NCBI GenBank assembly: GCA_036847185.1
Contig: DAIUAM010000036.1
Coordinates: 1-30,383, forward strand
Length of the DNA: 30,383 nt
Source of the DNA: UBA4738 sp002413305
GTDB lineage: Bacteria; Actinomycetota; UBA4738
Reading direction: 5' to 3'
Shown here: piece after piece, positions 30,094-30,383 of the stretch
Position numbering within the stretch: position 1 is the first letter of the stretch
How the letters are laid out: each line of letters starts with the position of its first letter
The notes under the pieces: generated by a model
The model's database searches: none
Told to the model about the DNA's origin: nothing
Seen by the model: only the letters and a program-made list of their open reading frames with translations
Translations under genes and position numbers: made by a program

Positions 30094-30383
30094 ATGGCGA
30101 AACAACTGGTGATCGTGGAATCGCCCACGAAGGCGAAGACGCTCGAGCGATATCTCGGCGGCGACTACGCCGTCACGGCCAGCCGCGGCCACGTCCGCGA
30201 CCTGCCCGCGGATCGCATGGGCGTTGACACCGAAGAGGACTTCCGGCCGGAGTACGAGGTCAAACCCGACTCCGCGGAGACGATCGAGCGGATCAAGAGG
30301 GCGTACAAGGGCTCGGGCGGCCTGTGGCTCGCCACCGACTTCGACCGGGAGGGCGAGGCCATCGCCTGGCACGTCGCCGAGTC
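30094..30383 (+). CDS. topA: DNA topoisomerase I, N-terminal part (runs off the right edge)
   Basis: The frame opens at ATG 30094 and continues to the window end (96 residues). It begins MAKQLVIVESPTKAKTLERY, the TOPRIM start with the catalytic Glu, then GHVRDLPADRMGVDTEEDF and LATDFDREGEAIAWHVAE, which holds the metal-binding DxD(x)E motif. The enzyme relaxes negative supercoils; its active-site Tyr lies beyond the window. An A/G-rich stretch (GAGAAGAGA) 7 nt upstream serves as ribosome-binding site, and TACAGT at 30035-30040 could be a -10. The DedA gene is divergent, with 209 nt between the starts. Confidence 0.95.
   Translation, partial: MAKQLVIVESPTKAKTLERYLGGDYAVTASRGHVRDLPADRMGVDTEEDFRPEYEVKPDSAETIERIKRAYKGSGGLWLATDFDREGEAIAWHVAE

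Overview
The window is high-GC DNA (about 70 percent G+C by eye) from a member of the Actinomycetota. Three things point there: a PadR regulator next to ino1, an OB-fold protein next to two stand-alone TrkA proteins of the mycobacterial CeoB/CeoC type and an APC-type permease, and many start codons that sit 7-10 nt behind a TANNNT box with no Shine-Dalgarno sequence, as in leaderless actinobacterial genes. No mobile element, CRISPR array, tRNA or rRNA was seen, and no gene-free stretch exceeds 300 bases. Two genes run off the ends: ino1 (left) and topA (right).

Layout. Positions 1-2712 (minus): ino1, a PadR regulator with tandem palindromic operators, and an MFS transporter broken by two compensating frameshifts. 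2905-6065 (plus): an alkaline-phosphatase-superfamily hydrolase translationally coupled to a MOP-type polysaccharide flippase. 6075-10956 (minus): a membrane-anchored FN3 protein (one frameshift), an M15-type peptidase lipoprotein, a TIGR00725/LOG-like protein behind a nested hairpin, and a DUF1998 DEAH helicase (MrfA-like). 11013-15792: two CaCA-family exchangers flank a leaderless LCP-protein operon (minus) and a STAS / RsbW-like regulator pair (plus). 15920-18714: a membrane H+-pyrophosphatase and an OB-fold protein. 18737-28117 is a potassium block: RCK proteins ceoC and ceoB, a KimA-like K+ permease with a small membrane protein, a divergent KdpD/KdpE-like two-component system, a second KimA-like permease and an HD-domain protein. 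28222-30383: an exported protein of unknown function, a DedA membrane protein and the start of topA.

How the genes fit together. The strongest theme is cation and membrane energetics: H+-pyrophosphatase, two CaCA exchangers, two RCK proteins, two KimA-like permeases and a KdpDE-like sensor pair. Both permeases keep all seven residues I recall as the K+ site of Bacillus KimA. Four perfect CGTCAAG repeats with 11-bp pair spacing lie between the first permease operon and the sensor kinase, and look like tandem sites for the OmpR-family regulator encoded next door. No KdpFABC or TrkH/KtrB gene is present. A second theme is the cell envelope: inositol synthesis, flippase, LCP protein, M15 peptidase and DedA. 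Three indels in or next to G/C runs break two otherwise good genes and may be assembly errors.
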